Positions 46,110 to 55,541 of a DNA stretch of 64,000 nucleotides are shown here, in pieces (within the stretch, counting starts at the first letter, position 1; every line of letters begins with the position of its first letter). The position numbers and the translations under genes are program-made. Under the pieces are notes generated by a model that did not search any database, had not been told where the DNA came from, and saw only the letters and a program-made list of their open reading frames with translations. Source of the DNA: Bacteroidota bacterium (GTDB taxonomy: Bacteria > Bacteroidota > Bacteroidia > Chitinophagales > Chitinophagaceae); the NCBI GenBank assembly GCA_016868585.1, contig VGGR01000001.1, positions 330,874 through 394,873 on the forward strand, in the 5' to 3' direction.

Positions 46110-47297
46110 ATGTCAAAAGAGACCTTTAAGCGGGACAAACCCCACGTTAACGTAGGTACCATTGGGCACATCGACCATGGTAAAACTACCCTGACTGCTG
46201 CCATCACTACAATTTTGGCTGCAAAAGGTATGGCGCAGGCCAAGAAGTACGAAGAAATCGATGCTGCCCCTGAAGAGAAGGAGCGTGGTATCACCATTAA
46301 CACAGCTCACGTTGAGTATCAAACTGAGAAACGTCACTATGCACACGTGGACTGTCCTGGTCACGCTGACTATGTAAAAAATATGATTACAGGTGCCGCC
46401 CAGATGGACGGTGCAATTCTTGTTGTGGCTGCTACGGATGGTCCAATGCCACAAACTAAGGAGCATATCCTTCTTGCTCGTCAGGTAGGTGTACCTAAGA
46501 TCGTTGTGTTCATGAACAAGGTTGACCTTGTAGATGATCCAGAATTGCTTGATCTGGTTGAAGAGGAAATTCGCGACCTGTTGAAGTTCTACGGTTTTGA
46601 TGGTGCTAACACACCGATCATCAGAGGTTCTGCTACCAAAGCCCTTGATGGTGATGCAACAGCAGTGAAACAAGTTGATGAATTAATGGCAGCGGTTGAT
46701 ACTTATATCCCGCTTCCTCCCCGTCCTGTTGACCAACCCTTCCTGATGTCTGTAGAGGATGTATTCTCTATCACAGGTCGTGGTACAGTTGCTACAGGTC
46801 GTATTGAGCGTGGTCGTATTAAAGTGGGTGAATCAGTTGAAATCGTAGGATTGACTGCTGAGCCACTTGCCTCAACTGTTACTGGTGTTGAAATGTTCCG
46901 CAAGATCCTGGATGAAGGTGAGGCTGGAGACAACGCCGGATTGTTGCTTCGTGGTATTGAAAAAACACAGATCCGTCGCGGTCAGGTTATCGTGAAGCCT
47001 GCATCTATTACTCCACATACGGAATTCAAAGCTGAGGTTTACGTATTGAGCAAAGAAGAAGGGGGACGTCACACTCCGTTCTTCCAAAAATATCGCCCTC
47101 AGTTCTATTTCCGTACTACAGATGTGACTGGTGAAGTAGAATTGCCTGCTGGAACTGAAATGGTGATGCCTGGAGACAATACCAAACTTACTGTTAAGTT
47201 GATTCAGCCTATTGCGATGGAAAAAGGTCTTAAGTTCGCTATCCGTGAGGGTGGGCGTACTGTGGGTGCCGGACAGGTTACCGAGATCCTGAAGTAA
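46110..47297 (+). CDS. tuf: Elongation factor Tu
   Basis: GTP-dependent carrier of aminoacyl-tRNA to the ribosome. GTPase motifs are [11 protein letters not shown] near residue 18, [20 protein letters not shown] and the GSATKAL end; the switch I region has [15 protein letters not shown]. Domains 2 and 3 follow, with the C-terminal [14 protein letters not shown]. The length of 395 residues is normal. It is preceded by tRNA-Thr, -Tyr, -Gly and -Thr, the same order and anticodons as in front of E. coli tufB, and followed by tRNA-Trp, secE and nusG. Confidence 0.98.
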   Translation: MSKETFKRDKPHVNVGTIGHIDHGKTTLTAAITTILAAKGMAQAKKYEEIDAAPEEKERGITINTAHVEYQTEKRHYAHVDCPGHADYVKNMITGAAQMDGAILVVAATDGPMPQTKEHILLARQVGVPKIVVFMNKVDLVDDPELLDLVEEEIRDLLKFYGFDGANTPIIRGSATKALDGDATAVKQVDELMAAVDTYIPLPPRPVDQPFLMSVEDVFSITGRGTVATGRIERGRIKVGESVEIVGLTAEPLASTVTGVEMFRKILDEGEAGDNAGLLLRGIEKTQIRRGQVIVKPASITPHTEFKAEVYVLSKEEGGRHTPFFQKYRPQFYFRTTDVTGEVELPAGTEMVMPGDNTKLTVKLIQPIAMEKGLKFAIREGGRTVGAGQVTEILK

Positions 47298-47315
47298 TCG
47301 CTTATATTTGTATTC

Positions 47316-47365
47316 TCAAAAGTCATTGGTTGTCAGGATATTTCCGAACAACCGGTGACTTTTGA
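47316..47365 (+). other. Long hairpin between tuf and tRNA-Trp
   Basis: TCAAAAGTCA pairs with TGACTTTTGA and, across a 2-base mismatch, GGTTGT pairs with ACAACC. This gives 16 base pairs around a 14-base loop. It ends five bases before tRNA-Trp and has no T run after it, so it is more likely a processing or attenuation element than a full terminator. Confidence 0.65.
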
Positions 47366-47370
47366 TTCAT

Positions 47371-47441
47371 ACGGGCATAGTTCAATGGTAGAATAGCGGT
47401 CTCCAAAACCGTTGATGGGAGTTCGAGTCTCTCTGCCCGTG
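47371..47441 (+). tRNA. tRNA-Trp (CCA)
   Basis: Acceptor ACGGGCA pairs with TGCCCGT. The anticodon arm GCGGT-CTCCAAA-ACCGT gives CCA. The T loop is GTTCGAGTC and the discriminator is G. It lies 13 bases before secE. Confidence 0.96.
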
Positions 47442-47454
47442 CAAAACAAATTGT

Positions 47455-47649
47455 ATGAATAAGATTACCGCCTACGTAAAAGACAGTTTTCGCGAACTAA
47501 GCGAAAAAGTGGCCTGGCCTACTTGGGTGCAGTTGCAGCAATCCACAATGATTGTATTGGTAGCTACGCTGATAATTACCCTCATTATATTAATTATGGA
47601 TTTTGCAACAGGTAATGGGTTGCGTTTCATCTACAAACAATTATTTTAA
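47455..47649 (+). CDS. secE: Preprotein translocase subunit SecE
   Basis: A 64-residue, single-span SecE. The conserved amphipathic FRELSEKVAWPTW precedes one transmembrane helix (MIVLVATLIITLIILIMDF). It clamps SecY in the translocon. Its stop overlaps the nusG start by one base (TAATG), the classic secE-nusG arrangement. Confidence 0.95.
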   Translation: MNKITAYVKDSFRELSEKVAWPTWVQLQQSTMIVLVATLIITLIILIMDFATGNGLRFIYKQLF

Positions 47650-48230
47650 TGGAAGCTGTTACAGATACAACTACTATTCCGCAGGTGGAAACCAAGTGGT
47701 ATGTGCTGCGTGTAATCAGTGGCAAAGAAAAAAAAGTAAAGGAATATCTCGATAAAGAGATTAGCCGCGGGGGCTGGAGTGAGCTTGTAAAGCAAATATT
47801 TCTTCCGGTTGAAAAGGTTTATAAAGTTGCCGCCGGTAAAAAAGTAGTGCGGGAGAGAAACTACTACCCCGGCTATGTGATGATAGAAATATTGGAAGGC
47901 AAATTGAGTGATGATCTCAGGGATGTCATAAAAAATACTACCAACGTTATTCATTTTCTGGGTAAGGATAATCCCATTGCCTTACGTAAAGCCGAGGTCA
48001 ACAAGATGCTGGGCAAAATGGACGAAATGAGCGAAGCTGGGGGTATCAGCATGATGGAGCCCTATATCGTTGGCGAGACCATAAAAATTATTGAAGGTCC
48101 CTTCAATGATTTCAATGGTACCATTGAAGAGGTGAATGATGAAAAGAAGAAATTGAAAGTGACAGTTAAGATATTTGGTCGTGCAACCCCTGTTGAACTA
48201 AGCTATATGCAGGTGGAGAAGCTTAGCTGA
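47649..48230 (+). CDS. nusG: Transcription termination/antitermination factor NusG
   Basis: A 193-residue NusG with an N-terminal NGN domain (KWYVLRVISGKEKKVKEYL, YYPGYVMIEI, VIHFLGKDNPI) and a C-terminal KOW domain (IGETIKIIEGPFNDFNGTIEEV-type block, read as VGETIKIIEGPFNDFNGT). It links RNA polymerase to Rho or to the ribosome and also acts in rRNA antitermination at boxA sites such as those seen in this window. It starts inside the secE stop and is followed by a strong terminator. Confidence 0.96.
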   Translation: MEAVTDTTTIPQVETKWYVLRVISGKEKKVKEYLDKEISRGGWSELVKQIFLPVEKVYKVAAGKKVVRERNYYPGYVMIEILEGKLSDDLRDVIKNTTNVIHFLGKDNPIALRKAEVNKMLGKMDEMSEAGGISMMEPYIVGETIKIIEGPFNDFNGTIEEVNDEKKKLKVTVKIFGRATPVELSYMQVEKLS

Positions 48231-48250
48231 CTTTAATGCTGTTTTTAGTA

Positions 48251-48279
48251 AAGCCTCCCGTCGGGAGGCTTTTTTTTCT
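48251..48279 (+). terminator. Terminator after nusG
   Basis: AAGCCTCCCG pairs with CGGGAGGCTT almost without a loop and is followed by a T run. It separates the tuf-nusG unit from the rplKAJL unit. Confidence 0.88.
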
Positions 48280-48346
48280 TGAAATTCAATAGGATAGCGG
48301 GCTTAAAAAAAACAAAGAATTGTATGGTAAATCGCTTCTGTCTGCC

Positions 48347-48354
48347 TAACTTTG
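48347..48354 (+). promoter_or_regulatory. -7 element for rplKAJL
   Basis: TAACTTTG, a perfect TAnnTTTG, 75 bases before the rplK ATG. The expected -33 position reads TATG or ATGG, so only the -7 half is convincing. Confidence 0.55.
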
Positions 48355-48429
48355 CCGCCCCAATTAGTTCTTTCTGCAAGGAATTTGGGAGTGCCGTTAA
48401 AGCACGCTTGAACCAATAAATTGTAAGAC

Positions 48430-48873
48430 ATGGCAAAAGAAGTATCCGGCTTTGTAAAGCTACAGTGCAAGGGTGGCCAAGCCAACCCCGCACCTCCCAT
48501 CGGACCTGCATTAGGTTCTAAGGGAATCAACATTATGGAGTTCTGTAAGCAATTCAATGCGAGAACACAGGACAAACAAGGGAAAATACTCCCAGTTCTT
48601 ATCACCGTTTATTCAGACAAGAGTTTTGACTTTGTGATCAAGACTCCTCCGGCTGCAGTACAGTTAATGGAAGCTGCTAAAATTCAAAAAGGTTCAAAGG
48701 AAAGTAACCGTTCAAAGGTTGGTAAAGTTACCTGGGACCAGATCAAGGTGATAGCGGAGGACAAGATGCCTGACTTAAACTGTTTCACTGTGGAAAGCGC
48801 CATGAAAATGGTAGCTGGTACAGCACGCAGTTTGGGTTTGAATGTGTCAGGGAAAGCCCCTTGGGAAAATTAA
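48430..48873 (+). CDS. rplK: 50S ribosomal protein L11
   Basis: uL11, the base of the stalk that binds the GTPase-associated region of 23S r[23 protein letters not shown] at the N-terminus, [13 protein letters not shown] and the C-terminal [15 protein letters not shown] are standard. 147 residues. First gene of rplKAJL; in many bacteria L1 and L11 control this operon at the mRNA level. Confidence 0.97.
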   Translation: MAKEVSGFVKLQCKGGQANPAPPIGPALGSKGINIMEFCKQFNARTQDKQGKILPVLITVYSDKSFDFVIKTPPAAVQLMEAAKIQKGSKESNRSKVGKVTWDQIKVIAEDKMPDLNCFTVESAMKMVAGTARSLGLNVSGKAPWEN

Positions 48874-48896
48874 TGGTCAATCTAAAGAACTGAATC

Positions 48897-49592
48897 ATGG
48901 CATTTGTAAGTAAAAAAAGAAAAGTGGCTGACACAAAGTTGGACGCCAAAAAATCATACTCCCTAAAGGAGGCCTCTTCATTGGTAAAGCAAATCACTAC
49001 TTGTAAGTTCGACGCTTCTGTTGATTTGCATATCCGGTTGGGTGTAGACCCTAAGAAAGCCGACCAGGCTATTCGTGGAACCGTTACGCTTCCGCATGGA
49101 ACTGGTAAGACCAAGCGTGTGTTGGTGTTATGTACACCCGATAAGGAAGCTGCTGCTAAAGAAGCAGGTGCTGACTATGTTGGATTGGACGAATTTGTAA
49201 CAAAAATTGAAGGCGGATGGGTGGATGTCGATGTAATTATCGCTACGCCCAGCGTAATGCCTAAAATTGGTAAGCTTGGTAAAGTATTGGGTCCTCGCAA
49301 CCTGATGCCCAATCCTAAAACTGGTACGGTTACCAATGATGTGGCTGGAGTGATCAATGATGTTAAAGGCGGTAAAATTGCATTCAAAGTAGATAAAGTA
49401 GGCATTGTGCATGCTTCCATTGGGCGTGTGAGCTTTGCTCCTGAGAAAATTGCTGAGAACAGCCAAGAACTGCTCAATGCGATAATCAAAGCAAAGCCAT
49501 CTTCGGCAAAGGGCACCTACTTAAAAGGCATCAGTATGGCCTCAACGATGAGTCCTGGTATCGCCATCGACACGCAAGCATTTATCAACTGA
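48897..49592 (+). CDS. rplA: 50S ribosomal protein L1
   Basis: uL1, the mobile stalk protein at the E site and a translational repressor of its own operon in E. coli. [55 protein letters not shown] and the C-terminal [17 protein letters not shown] are all signature stretches. 231 residues, 23 bases after rplK. Confidence 0.97.
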   Translation: MAFVSKKRKVADTKLDAKKSYSLKEASSLVKQITTCKFDASVDLHIRLGVDPKKADQAIRGTVTLPHGTGKTKRVLVLCTPDKEAAAKEAGADYVGLDEFVTKIEGGWVDVDVIIATPSVMPKIGKLGKVLGPRNLMPNPKTGTVTNDVAGVINDVKGGKIAFKVDKVGIVHASIGRVSFAPEKIAENSQELLNAIIKAKPSSAKGTYLKGISMASTMSPGIAIDTQAFIN

Positions 49593-49631
49593 TTCTCTCA
49601 AACCTAATTACCACAGTCTAATTTCAATACA

Positions 49632-50144
49632 ATGACTAAAGAGCAAAAAAATGAAGTGATCGAAGTGCTGAAAGGGAAATTCTCTCAGTATAACAACTTC
49701 TATGTAACGGATACAGAATCGCTAACAGTTGAGCAGGTTGGCAAATTGCGTCGTGCTTGTTTTAACAAACAAGTGGAGATGAAAGTGGCTAAAAATACAT
49801 TAATTAAAAAGGCACTTCAATCTTTGGACGATGAGAAGTATGCAGGAATGTATGATTCACTTCATAGCGTAACGGCCCTTCTTTTCTCCGAAAATCCAAA
49901 AGAGCCTGCTTTAATTATTTCTTCATTCCGTAAGGAAAGCAACGGAGACAAACCCGTATTAAAGGCGGCATTTATCAACGGCGATGTATACAGCGGAGAT
50001 TATCAATTGGTGGCGCTTACTAAGATCAAGACTAAGAACGAATTGATCGGTGAAGTGATTGGACTATTGCAATCACCAGCAAAGCGTGTATTGGCTGGGT
50101 TATTGCAACACCACAAGAAGCAAGCGGCGGCTACTGCCGAGTAA
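49632..50144 (+). CDS. rplJ: 50S ribosomal protein L10
   Basis: uL10, which anchors the L7/L12 stalk. The N-terminal EVIEVLKGKFSQYNNFYVTD and RRACFNKQVEMKVAKNTLIK resemble L10 RNA-binding regions, and the C-terminal helix (VIGLLQSPAKRVLAGLLQHH) is the L12-docking site. 170 residues. The 138-base gap to rplL is long enough for a leader or attenuator, but I see no convincing hairpin in it. Confidence 0.94.
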   Translation: MTKEQKNEVIEVLKGKFSQYNNFYVTDTESLTVEQVGKLRRACFNKQVEMKVAKNTLIKKALQSLDDEKYAGMYDSLHSVTALLFSENPKEPALIISSFRKESNGDKPVLKAAFINGDVYSGDYQLVALTKIKTKNELIGEVIGLLQSPAKRVLAGLLQHHKKQAAATAE

Positions 50145-50282
50145 TGTATTTTGTCGTCACTGGACGAATGAAATAAATACCCAGGCCTGAGGGTGTTTTC
50201 GAATGAAACGAACAAAGGCAAAATTTTTTTAAACCTGCCGTTGGAGCTACTGAGCAGTGAAAACGGTAAAAATTGAAACAAA

Positions 50283-50660
50283 ATGGCTGATGTAAAATCA
50301 CTTGCGGAAAGTCTAGTGGCTTTGACCGTGAAAGAAGTTCAGGAACTCGCTGATGTCCTGAAAAATGATTATGGTATTGAACCCGCTGCTGCTGCAGTTG
50401 TTGTAGCAGGTGGCGGTGATGGTGGTGGCACTGCCGCGGCTGAAGAGAAAACTGCTTTCAATGTAATTTTGAAAAGCGGAGGTGCGTCTAAATTGAATGT
50501 TGTAAAAATCGTGAAAGACCTCACCGGACTTGGCTTGAAAGAGGCAAAGGATATGGTAGACGGTGCTCCGAAAACAGTGAAGGAAAATGTTTCTAAGGCC
50601 GAAGCAGAAAAAATTGCTGCTAAGTTGAAAGAAGCTGGTGCTGATGTAGAGATCACTTAA
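50283..50660 (+). CDS. rplL: 50S ribosomal protein L7/L12
   Basis: bL12, the multicopy stalk protein that recruits translation factors. The N-terminal dimerisation domain is followed by an Ala/Gly hinge ([19 protein letters not shown]) and the C-terminal domain with [40 protein letters not shown] and [16 protein letters not shown]. 125 residues. It is followed by a strong terminator rather than by rpoB. Confidence 0.97.
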   Translation: MADVKSLAESLVALTVKEVQELADVLKNDYGIEPAAAAVVVAGGGDGGGTAAAEEKTAFNVILKSGGASKLNVVKIVKDLTGLGLKEAKDMVDGAPKTVKENVSKAEAEKIAAKLKEAGADVEIT

Positions 50661-50679
50661 GGTCTTTGCGCGACCAAAT

Positions 50680-50711
50680 AAAAACGCCCTCCCATGCGGA
50701 GGGCGTTTTTA
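50680..50711. terminator. Bidirectional terminator after rplL
   Basis: AAAAACGCCCTCC-CATGC-GGAGGGCGTTTTT. The stem is flanked by A and T runs on the two sides, so it can stop both rplL and the converging HhH gene, whose stop codon begins at 50713. Confidence 0.9.
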
Positions 50712-50712
50712 T

Positions 50713-51441
50713 TTACTGGTTGAATGTTGAGTCAAAGCTGAGGTAGGGTAGCAGTTTGTCTAATTTATTATTTTCAAGGCCCCAAATACTGATTAGCTGC
50801 TCATTGTTATAAAAGGCACCGTGTGCTTGGCGGTATCGCACAATCAGTTTTGCTTCCTTCCATCCAATGTAGGGGTGCTCTGCAATTGTTTTTTCGTCGG
50901 CCTTGTTTATGGCTATTTTTTTTACTACAGGTTGTATTAGTTCAAGGTGAGTGCTAATTTTCTGATAAGTTGAGTCGGGTAATCCATAAACCTCTTGCAA
51001 TTGTGCTGTAGAATGGAATCCTCCCAGTTTTTCTCTGTATTTGACTATTCTGGCGGATAGTACAGGACCTATGCCCTGGAGCTTCATCAGGGTTAAGGAA
51101 TCGGCGGAATTTAGATCTATCTTTTTTTGCTTTTTTGTTATCAAAGGCTTGCTTGCTGTTTTTTGTGATAGGCTGTGTTCAGGATCTGATTGTCTTTCTT
51201 TACCACTGTTTTCCCATTCTTTTGAGCGCTTATTTTTTATAGAATAAACCGAATCTATAGCGCTGATATTTAACACTTTAAAATTTTTTACTGGATAATC
51301 TTTTTCTGAAAAGTCCTTAAAAAATTGTGGGATAAGCCAATAAATGCCTATCCCGACCAGGATAAATAAAAGGCCCCTTTGATTTTTTTTGGACAGGCTT
51401 AGCGGGACCACTGATTGCCTTTTGTTAGTCATTTTATTCAT
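50713..51441 (-). CDS. Membrane-anchored helix-hairpin-helix (ComEA-like) protein
   Basis: An N-terminal transmembrane helix (GLLFILVGIGIYWLIPQFF) follows the preferred start MNKMTNKRQ; the ORF track start at 51528 would run back into the rpoB promoter. After a charged linker come two helix-hairpin-helix units: IDLNSADSLTLMKLQGIGPV with LSARIVKYREKLGGF, and IAINKADEKTIAEHPYIGWK with LIVRYRQAHGAF. ComEA uses such units to bind DNA during uptake; in Bacteroidota proteins of this shape are common and their role is mostly untested. About 242 residues. It lies on the opposite strand between rplL and rpoB. Confidence 0.78.
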   Translation of the reverse strand: MNKMTNKRQSVVPLSLSKKNQRGLLFILVGIGIYWLIPQFFKDFSEKDYPVKNFKVLNISAIDSVYSIKNKRSKEWENSGKERQSDPEHSLSQKTASKPLITKKQKKIDLNSADSLTLMKLQGIGPVLSARIVKYREKLGGFHSTAQLQEVYGLPDSTYQKISTHLELIQPVVKKIAINKADEKTIAEHPYIGWKEAKLIVRYRQAHGAFYNNEQLISIWGLENNKLDKLLPYLSFDSTFNQ

Positions 51442-51519
51442 ATGGCAAGTTTCGCTCCCTTCTGTTTTAAGAAAAAGGGGAAGTTTTTTGATTTTGGCCG
51501 GATTTTTGTGGGAACAAAT

Positions 51520-51550
51520 TTTGGTCATCAGTTTTCAATGCTTACCTTTG
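51520..51550 (+). promoter_or_regulatory. rpoBC promoter
   Basis: TTTG, 19 bases, TACCTTTG: a perfect match to the Bacteroidetes consensus. Transcription would start near 51554, leaving a leader of about 135 bases before rpoB. With the terminator after rplL it makes rpoBC an independent unit. Confidence 0.82.
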
Positions 51551-51690
51551 CAATCCTTTATTTTGGCCAAACCTATTTTCGACATTGAGTACCATTCGTA
51601 AGTGATTCATTCACAGCGATTTTTGTAAAAAAATTACTTTAATCGCGGGGTGATCTCTATGTCTGAACGCAGAAAAAACCGGTATAGCAT

Positions 51691-54600
51691 ATGTCATTGA
51701 CAAAAAACAATGCAAGAATTGATTTTGGTAAGATCCGGCATCTTGCAGCAACTCCGGACCTACTTGAAGTCCAGATTCAATCCTTTAAAGAGTTCTTTCA
51801 ACTTGAAACTACGCCTGATAAGCGTAACATCGAAGGACTATTCCGTGTGTTCAAAGACAACTTCCCTATTACGGATACAAGAAACATTTTCGTACTAGAG
51901 TTTTTGGATTATTTTATCGATCCTCCTCGCTACACTATTGAAGAGTGTATGGAGCGAGGTTTAACCTATGCCTTACCCTTAAAGGCAAAGCTACGGTTAA
52001 GCTGTAACGACGAAGAGCACGTCGATTTCCAAACCATTGTTCAGGACGTATTCTTGGGTAATATACCCTACATGACTCCCCGTGGTACATTTGTTATCAA
52101 TGGGGCGGAGCGGGTAGTGGTTTCTCAATTGCATCGTTCCCCTGGCGTATTCTTTGGGCAATCTATTCACCCGAATGGAACAAAAATTTACTCTGCTCGT
52201 GTGATTCCTTTCAAAGGGGCATGGATGGAGTTTGCTACGGATATCAATAATGTGATGTATGCGTACATCGATCGTAAGAAAAAATTTCCGGTAACAACCC
52301 TGTTGCGTTCAATCGGCTACGAGACTGATAAAGACATTCTGGAATTATTTGGCATGGCAGACGAAGTGAAGGCAGACAAGAAAACACTTGCCAAACATAT
52401 TGGCAAGCGTTTGGCTGCTCGTGTACTTCGCACATGGGTGGAGGATTTTGTAGATGAGGATACCGGAGAAGTTGTTTCCATTGAGCGGAATGAGATTGTC
52501 ATGGAGAGAGACACCTTGTTGGATGAGGCTGCCGTTGACACAATTACTGCTCTGGAAGTAAGCAGTGTGTTCATCCAACGTGAAGATGTGGGAGGGGATT
52601 ATGCAATTATTTACAACACGTTGAACAAGGATACTACTAACAGTGAGTTAGAAGCTGTTCAATTTATCTATCGGCAATTACGCGGAGCAGATGCCCCCGA
52701 TAATGAAACAGCACGCGGCATCATTGATAAATTATTCTTTAGCGACAAACGATATGATCTGGGTGAAGTGGGACGTTACAAAATCAACCGTAAGCTGAAT
52801 GTAAATCTGCCACTGGGAAAGAAAACACTTACCAAAGACGATATCATTCTGATCATTAAATACCTTGTTCGTCTTACCAATGGTAAAGCGGAGATTGATG
52901 ATATTGACCACTTGAGCAACCGTCGTGTTCGCACCGTGGGTGAGCAGTTGTATGCACAGTTCGGAGTAGGCTTGGCGCGTATGGCTCGTACAATACGGGA
53001 GCGTATGAACGTAAGAGACAATGAAGTGTTTACTCCCGTTGACTTGATCAATGCCCGTACGCTTTCTTCTGTTATCAATTCATTTTTTGGTACTTCTCAG
53101 CTTTCTCAATTCCTTGATCAAACCAACCCCTTATCCGAGATCACACACAAGCGTCGTATCTCAGCTTTGGGACCCGGTGGATTAAGTCGTGAGCGTGCTG
53201 GATTTGAGGTGCGTGACGTGCATTACTCTCACTATGGTCGCCTTTGTACCATAGAGACTCCTGAAGGACCAAACATTGGTTTGATCTCAACGCTTTGCGT
53301 TCATGCCAAGATTAACGACATGGGCTTTATTGAAACACCTTACAGAAAGGTAGAAGAAGGTAAAGTAAACATGAAGGAATTGACTTTCCTGAGTGCAGAG
53401 GAAGAAGATCAGGCAAAAATTGCGCAAGCAAATACTACATTGGATGAGAAGGGAAATGTGATGGATGTTAAAGTAATAAGCCGTGAAACTGGAGATTTTC
53501 CAATTCTGGATAAGCGTGAAGTGGAATTCATGGACGTTGCTCCCAACCAAATTGTGGGGCTGAGTGCTTCCTTAATTCCATTCTTGGAACATGATGACGC
53601 CAACCGTGCCTTGATGGGATCAAACATGCAACGTCAGGCGGTTCCATTGCTTCGTCCAGATGTTCCTGTAGTAGGAACTGGATTTGAAGGGAAGGCCGCG
53701 CGAGATGCAAGAATACAAATTCATGCAGAAGGAAATGGCATAGTCGAGTTTGTGGACGCAAGCGAAATACATATTCGATATGAACGCGATGCCAATGAAA
53801 AACTGGTAAGTTTTGAAGATGATCTCCGCATATATAAGCTGACTAAATTCATCAAGACCAACCAGGAGACCTGCATCAACCTGCGTCCGGCTGTGAAGAA
53901 GGGGCAGAAAATTAAGCAGGGAGATTTCCTTACAGAAGGATATGCAACACAAAATGGCGAATTGGCTTTAGGTAAAAACCTTAAAGTGGCGTTCATGCCA
54001 TGGAAAGGCTACAACTTCGAGGATGCCATTGTGATCAGTGAGCGAGTAGTTAAGGAAGACTTGTTTACTTCTGTCCATATTTCTGAATATGAATTAGAAG
54101 TCCGTGATACCAAATTGGGTGAAGAAGAATTGACGCCGGACATTCCGAATGTTTCGGAGGAAGCCACAAAGGATCTGGATGAAAATGGAATTATTCGAAT
54201 TGGCGCACTTGTAAAAGAAGGCGATATCCTCATTGGAAAGATCACTCCGAAAGGAGAAAGCGATCCAACGCCCGAAGAAAAATTACTCCGTGCCATCTTC
54301 GGTGATAAGGCGGGTGATGCCAAAGATGCTTCTCTCAAAGCCCCTAATGGGGTGGAGGGCGTGGTGATCGGAAAGAAACTCTTCCAGCGCGCAAAGAAAG
54401 ATAAGCATGCTAAAGTGCGTGAAAAGGGTGCTCTTGAGCAATTGGGAAAGGTGCATGAGAAAAATGAAATTGGTCTGAAGGAAGTACTACTTGAAAAATT
54501 GGGGAATCTGTTGAAAGACCACTCTTCTGCCGGGGTGAGTAACAACTTTGGAGAAATCCAAATAACAAAGGGCGCAAAGTTTTCTGACAAGAGCTTACGG

Positions 54601-55494
54601 GCAATTGACTATTCAAATGTTAATCCGCTAGGTTGGACAGGCGATAAAAAAACCGATGATCGGGTCAACACGTTATTGCATAACTACAGTATTAAATTCA
54701 ACGAGGAGCTCGGCAGGTACAAACGCGAAAAATTCAATATCAGTATCGGAGACGAATTGCCTGCTGGTGTATTGAAATTGGCAAAAGTGTATCTGGCTGT
54801 AAAGCGGAAGTTGAAGGTGGGAGATAAAATGGCGGGTCGCCATGGTAACAAGGGAATTGTTGCAAAAATTGTGCGTCAAGAAGATATGCCTTTTCTGGAA
54901 GATGGAACGCCAGTTGATATTGTGCTTAACCCGCTCGGGGTACCCAGCCGTATGAATCTGGGGCAGATCTATGAAACAATCCTTGGATGGACCGGGGAGA
55001 AACTAGGTCTCAGATTTGCAACACCAATCTTTAATGGTGCTACCGTAGATGAGATTGGATCTTATTGTCAGCAAGCGGGTATACCTATGTTTGGCCATAC
55101 TTATCTCTATGATGGTGAAACAGGTGACCGTTTTGACCAAAAGGCAACAGTGGGTATCATTTACATGATTAAACTACACCACATGGTCGATGACAAAATG
55201 CACGCTCGTTCCATCGGACCTTACAGCCTCATCACACAACAACCATTGGGTGGTAAAGCACAGTTTGGAGGACAGCGTTTTGGCGAGATGGAAGTATGGG
55301 CACTTGAAGCCTATGGTGCATCCAACATACTGCAGGAATTGCTCACGATCAAGAGTGACGATATCATTGGGAGAGCTAAAACATATGAAGCGTTGGTTAA
55401 AGGAGATAACGTTCCCCGCGCCGGCGTTCCTGAGTCCTTCAATGTATTGGTACACGAATTGCGAGGGCTGGGACTTGACTTGCAGTTTGATTGA
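51691..55494 (+). CDS. rpoB: DNA-directed RNA polymerase subunit beta
   Basis: The 1,267-residue beta subunit. [16 protein letters not shown], the rifampicin-region stretch [85 protein letters not shown] and the C-terminal [18 protein letters not shown] are all present. In the rifampicin region the key residues Q, D, H, R and S are the common susceptible forms as far as can be read. It is preceded by its own promoter and followed by rpoC after a 47-base gap. Confidence 0.98.
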   Translation: MSLTKNNARIDFGKIRHLAATPDLLEVQIQSFKEFFQLETTPDKRNIEGLFRVFKDNFPITDTRNIFVLEFLDYFIDPPRYTIEECMERGLTYALPLKAKLRLSCNDEEHVDFQTIVQDVFLGNIPYMTPRGTFVINGAERVVVSQLHRSPGVFFGQSIHPNGTKIYSARVIPFKGAWMEFATDINNVMYAYIDRKKKFPVTTLLRSIGYETDKDILELFGMADEVKADKKTLAKHIGKRLAARVLRTWVEDFVDEDTGEVVSIERNEIVMERDTLLDEAAVDTITALEVSSVFIQREDVGGDYAIIYNTLNKDTTNSELEAVQFIYRQLRGADAPDNETARGIIDKLFFSDKRYDLGEVGRYKINRKLNVNLPLGKKTLTKDDIILIIKYLVRLTNGKAEIDDIDHLSNRRVRTVGEQLYAQFGVGLARMARTIRERMNVRDNEVFTPVDLINARTLSSVINSFFGTSQLSQFLDQTNPLSEITHKRRISALGPGGLSRERAGFEVRDVHYSHYGRLCTIETPEGPNIGLISTLCVHAKINDMGFIETPYRKVEEGKVNMKELTFLSAEEEDQAKIAQANTTLDEKGNVMDVKVISRETGDFPILDKREVEFMDVAPNQIVGLSASLIPFLEHDDANRALMGSNMQRQAVPLLRPDVPVVGTGFEGKAARDARIQIHAEGNGIVEFVDASEIHIRYERDANEKLVSFEDDLRIYKLTKFIKTNQETCINLRPAVKKGQKIKQGDFLTEGYATQNGELALGKNLKVAFMPWKGYNFEDAIVISERVVKEDLFTSVHISEYELEVRDTKLGEEELTPDIPNVSEEATKDLDENGIIRIGALVKEGDILIGKITPKGESDPTPEEKLLRAIFGDKAGDAKDASLKAPNGVEGVVIGKKLFQRAKKDKHAKVREKGALEQLGKVHEKNEIGLKEVLLEKLGNLLKDHSSAGVSNNFGEIQITKGAKFSDKSLRAIDYSNVNPLGWTGDKKTDDRVNTLLHNYSIKFNEELGRYKREKFNISIGDELPAGVLKLAKVYLAVKRKLKVGDKMAGRHGNKGIVAKIVRQEDMPFLEDGTPVDIVLNPLGVPSRMNLGQIYETILGWTGEKLGLRFATPIFNGATVDEIGSYCQQAGIPMFGHTYLYDGETGDRFDQKATVGIIYMIKLHHMVDDKMHARSIGPYSLITQQPLGGKAQFGGQRFGEMEVWALEAYGASNILQELLTIKSDDIIGRAKTYEALVKGDNVPRAGVPESFNVLVHELRGLGLDLQFD

Positions 55495-55541
55495 TCCTTC
55501 CTTAATCATCATTTGATAACTAATTAACCGATCTATTGATC

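Noticed and set aside
46113-46673. 186-residue minus-strand ORF opposite tuf
   Set aside because: Complete shadow of the highly biased tuf coding strand; no recognisable motif or start context.
54009-54590. 193-residue minus-strand ORF opposite rpoB
   Set aside because: Antisense shadow of rpoB; serine-rich composition typical of reversed coding sequence.
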